A stretch of 57,169 nucleotides of DNA. It comes from Clostridia bacterium (GTDB lineage: Bacteria; Bacillota; Clostridia; TANB77; CAG-508). Location: contig JAAWAM010000031.1 of the NCBI GenBank assembly GCA_022792135.1, positions 1-57,169 of the forward strand, in the 5' to 3' direction. Position numbers and translations under genes: made by a program. Under the pieces are notes generated by a model, which had not been told where the DNA came from, searched no databases, and saw nothing but the letters and a program-made list of their open reading frames with translations. Shown here piece after piece: positions 56,407 to 57,169 of the stretch (its first letter is position 1; every line of letters starts with the position of its first letter).

Positions 56407-57100
56407 TTAGTCGGTTCTTGGTCGGTCTTTTATTTCATTTTCAAATCCATCATGCATAAATATTGTTGTAATAAAATAATCTCTTGTTTCATTTGTTTCA
56501 AACTCTGGCTCTTTTGAACCATTATTTTTTAATGCTCTTTTTATTTTAGGTACACCTGTATTTCTACCTTCTGTTAATTTTAACTCTTTTAAAAATTCAC
56601 CAATTCTACGATTTCTATATTTTCTTGCTATCATATTTTTATCTTCAATTGATTTTTCACTTATTGAACGGTCTGGTCCTGGATAACTTACTATATGAAT
56701 TCTATCTTCCATTATTCTTACTTCTACTGGCTCTCTTACATCATATCCGCCTATGATAAACTGCATTTACTAATGCCTCTTCTATTGCTTGATATGGATA
56801 ATTAAAAAATCTTACCGCTTCTGCTTGTCCATCTATCTTTAATATTTTTTCTACAATAACAGTATTTTTAATATATGTTAAAGCACTTTTTATCATACTA
56901 TCTATTGGTCCTTTAAATATTTGCTCTGTCATATCATCACCTTCTGGACCATTTCTTAAGTCTACTACTTCTATTTGCGAATATGGAAAGAATTTTTGTG
57001 GTTCATCATTAAAGAACATTAACCCTACATTCAAAGGTTTCATATATTCTGGTGTTCCATCTACAATTCTCATACTTTTACATAAATCAATAAAATCCAT
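56407..57100 (-). pseudogene. AlbA_2/HATPase_c_4 ATP-binding protein, 5' truncated, +1 frameshift at CGG
   Basis: About 230 residues of the C-terminal half: MKPLNVGLMFFNDEPQKFFP, EEALVNAVYHR, then GYDVREPVEVRIMEDRI, YPGPDRSIS and YRNRRIGEFLKELKLTEGR. The family normally begins with about 200 residues of an AlbA_2 domain; upstream an in-frame TAA lies at about 57145, so the 5' half is lost or displaced. The frame breaks at CAT AGG CGG ATA TGA; omitting C56749 restores His-Arg-Gly-Tyr-Asp. Such proteins act as regulators or helicase-like accessory proteins. Confidence 0.7.
56747..56749 (-). other. CGG frameshift site in the HATPase gene
   Basis: Zero frame CAT AGG CGG ATA TGA; after the C the codons are GGA TAT GAT GTA AGA. 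The residue gained is a Gly in the conserved NAVYHR-xY segment. Confidence 0.7.
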
Positions 57101-57169
57101 TGTTTCAGATTCTTTTAGTAAATCACTTTTGATTTCATATAGATAATTTTAAATTAGTGATAATTTTAA

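Noticed and set aside
11398..56749. Random sequencing or assembly error as explanation of the four frameshifts
   Set aside because: Not excluded, but random single-base errors would not all be a C placed before a conserved Gly codon; raw reads are needed.
1..57169. tRNA, rRNA, CRISPR array, T-box or other riboswitch, intact IS element
   Set aside because: Looked for on both strands; no sequence met the expected structure or motifs.

Overview
The window is AT-rich, densely coded and mostly minus-strand, with clostridial gene order and gene families: a nusA–infB operon, der–plsY–gpsA, SpoIIP (so probably an endospore former or a descendant of one), AddA-type recombination and FatA-type thioesterase. 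I read it as a chromosomal segment of a low-GC Clostridia member, probably host-associated. No rRNA, tRNA, CRISPR array or intact insertion sequence was seen.

Layout. 1–4034: the start of a DnaB-like helicase, NagZ and RqcH. 4048–7250 is accessory: a DUF4143-type ATPase with three promoter iterons, the remains of a second gene behind its own 23-bp repeats, a truncated EamA permease and a J-domain-like protein. 7259–11481: a small membrane protein and addA. 11550–13107: a diversity-generating-retroelement (DGR) type variable protein and an ORF6N fossil. 13195–19600: a P-type ATPase, ferritin-like protein, GIY-YIG protein, HIT fossil, RhuM–Fic protein and an anchored helical protein. 19648–23788: der–plsY–gpsA–zinc-ribbon–dtd. 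23993–25982: an ABC-type ATPase plus TOPRIM-like pair, a possible defence module. 26226–40606: metabolism and envelope genes (pyk, thioesterase, pgi, spoIIP, glmM, argS, galE, cysS, class A PBP) with a broken MntA–HepT module. 40712–49023: the rimP–nusA–ylxR–ylxQ–infB–rbfA–nrnA–truB operon plus one unknown gene. 49144–55537: an Rpn nuclease, two glycosyltransferases, asd, an HD phosphohydrolase and a small membrane protein. 55653–57169: decaying MBL and HATPase fragments.

The most unusual signal is translational. Four genes (addA, spoIIP, galE and an AlbA/HATPase-type gene) are each split by one extra base. In all four the extra base is a C directly before a conserved glycine codon, so the zero frame reads CGG at the break. 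A hand scan found roughly fifty CGG trinucleotides out of frame in the other genes. Zero-frame CGG elsewhere appeared only in two accessory genes (three codons). This suggests that CGG is unassigned or very poorly decoded in this organism, and that the ribosome may pass CGG-N by a +1 shift that inserts Gly. Frameshift mutation or assembly error must still be excluded.

Functionally the window joins translation and ribosome maturation (nusA operon, RqcH, Dtd, ArgS, CysRS, Der), membrane-lipid supply (PlsY, GpsA, thioesterase), cell wall (GlmM, PBP, NagZ, GalE, glycosyltransferases), central carbon metabolism (Pyk, Pgi) and scattered defence or mobile remnants.
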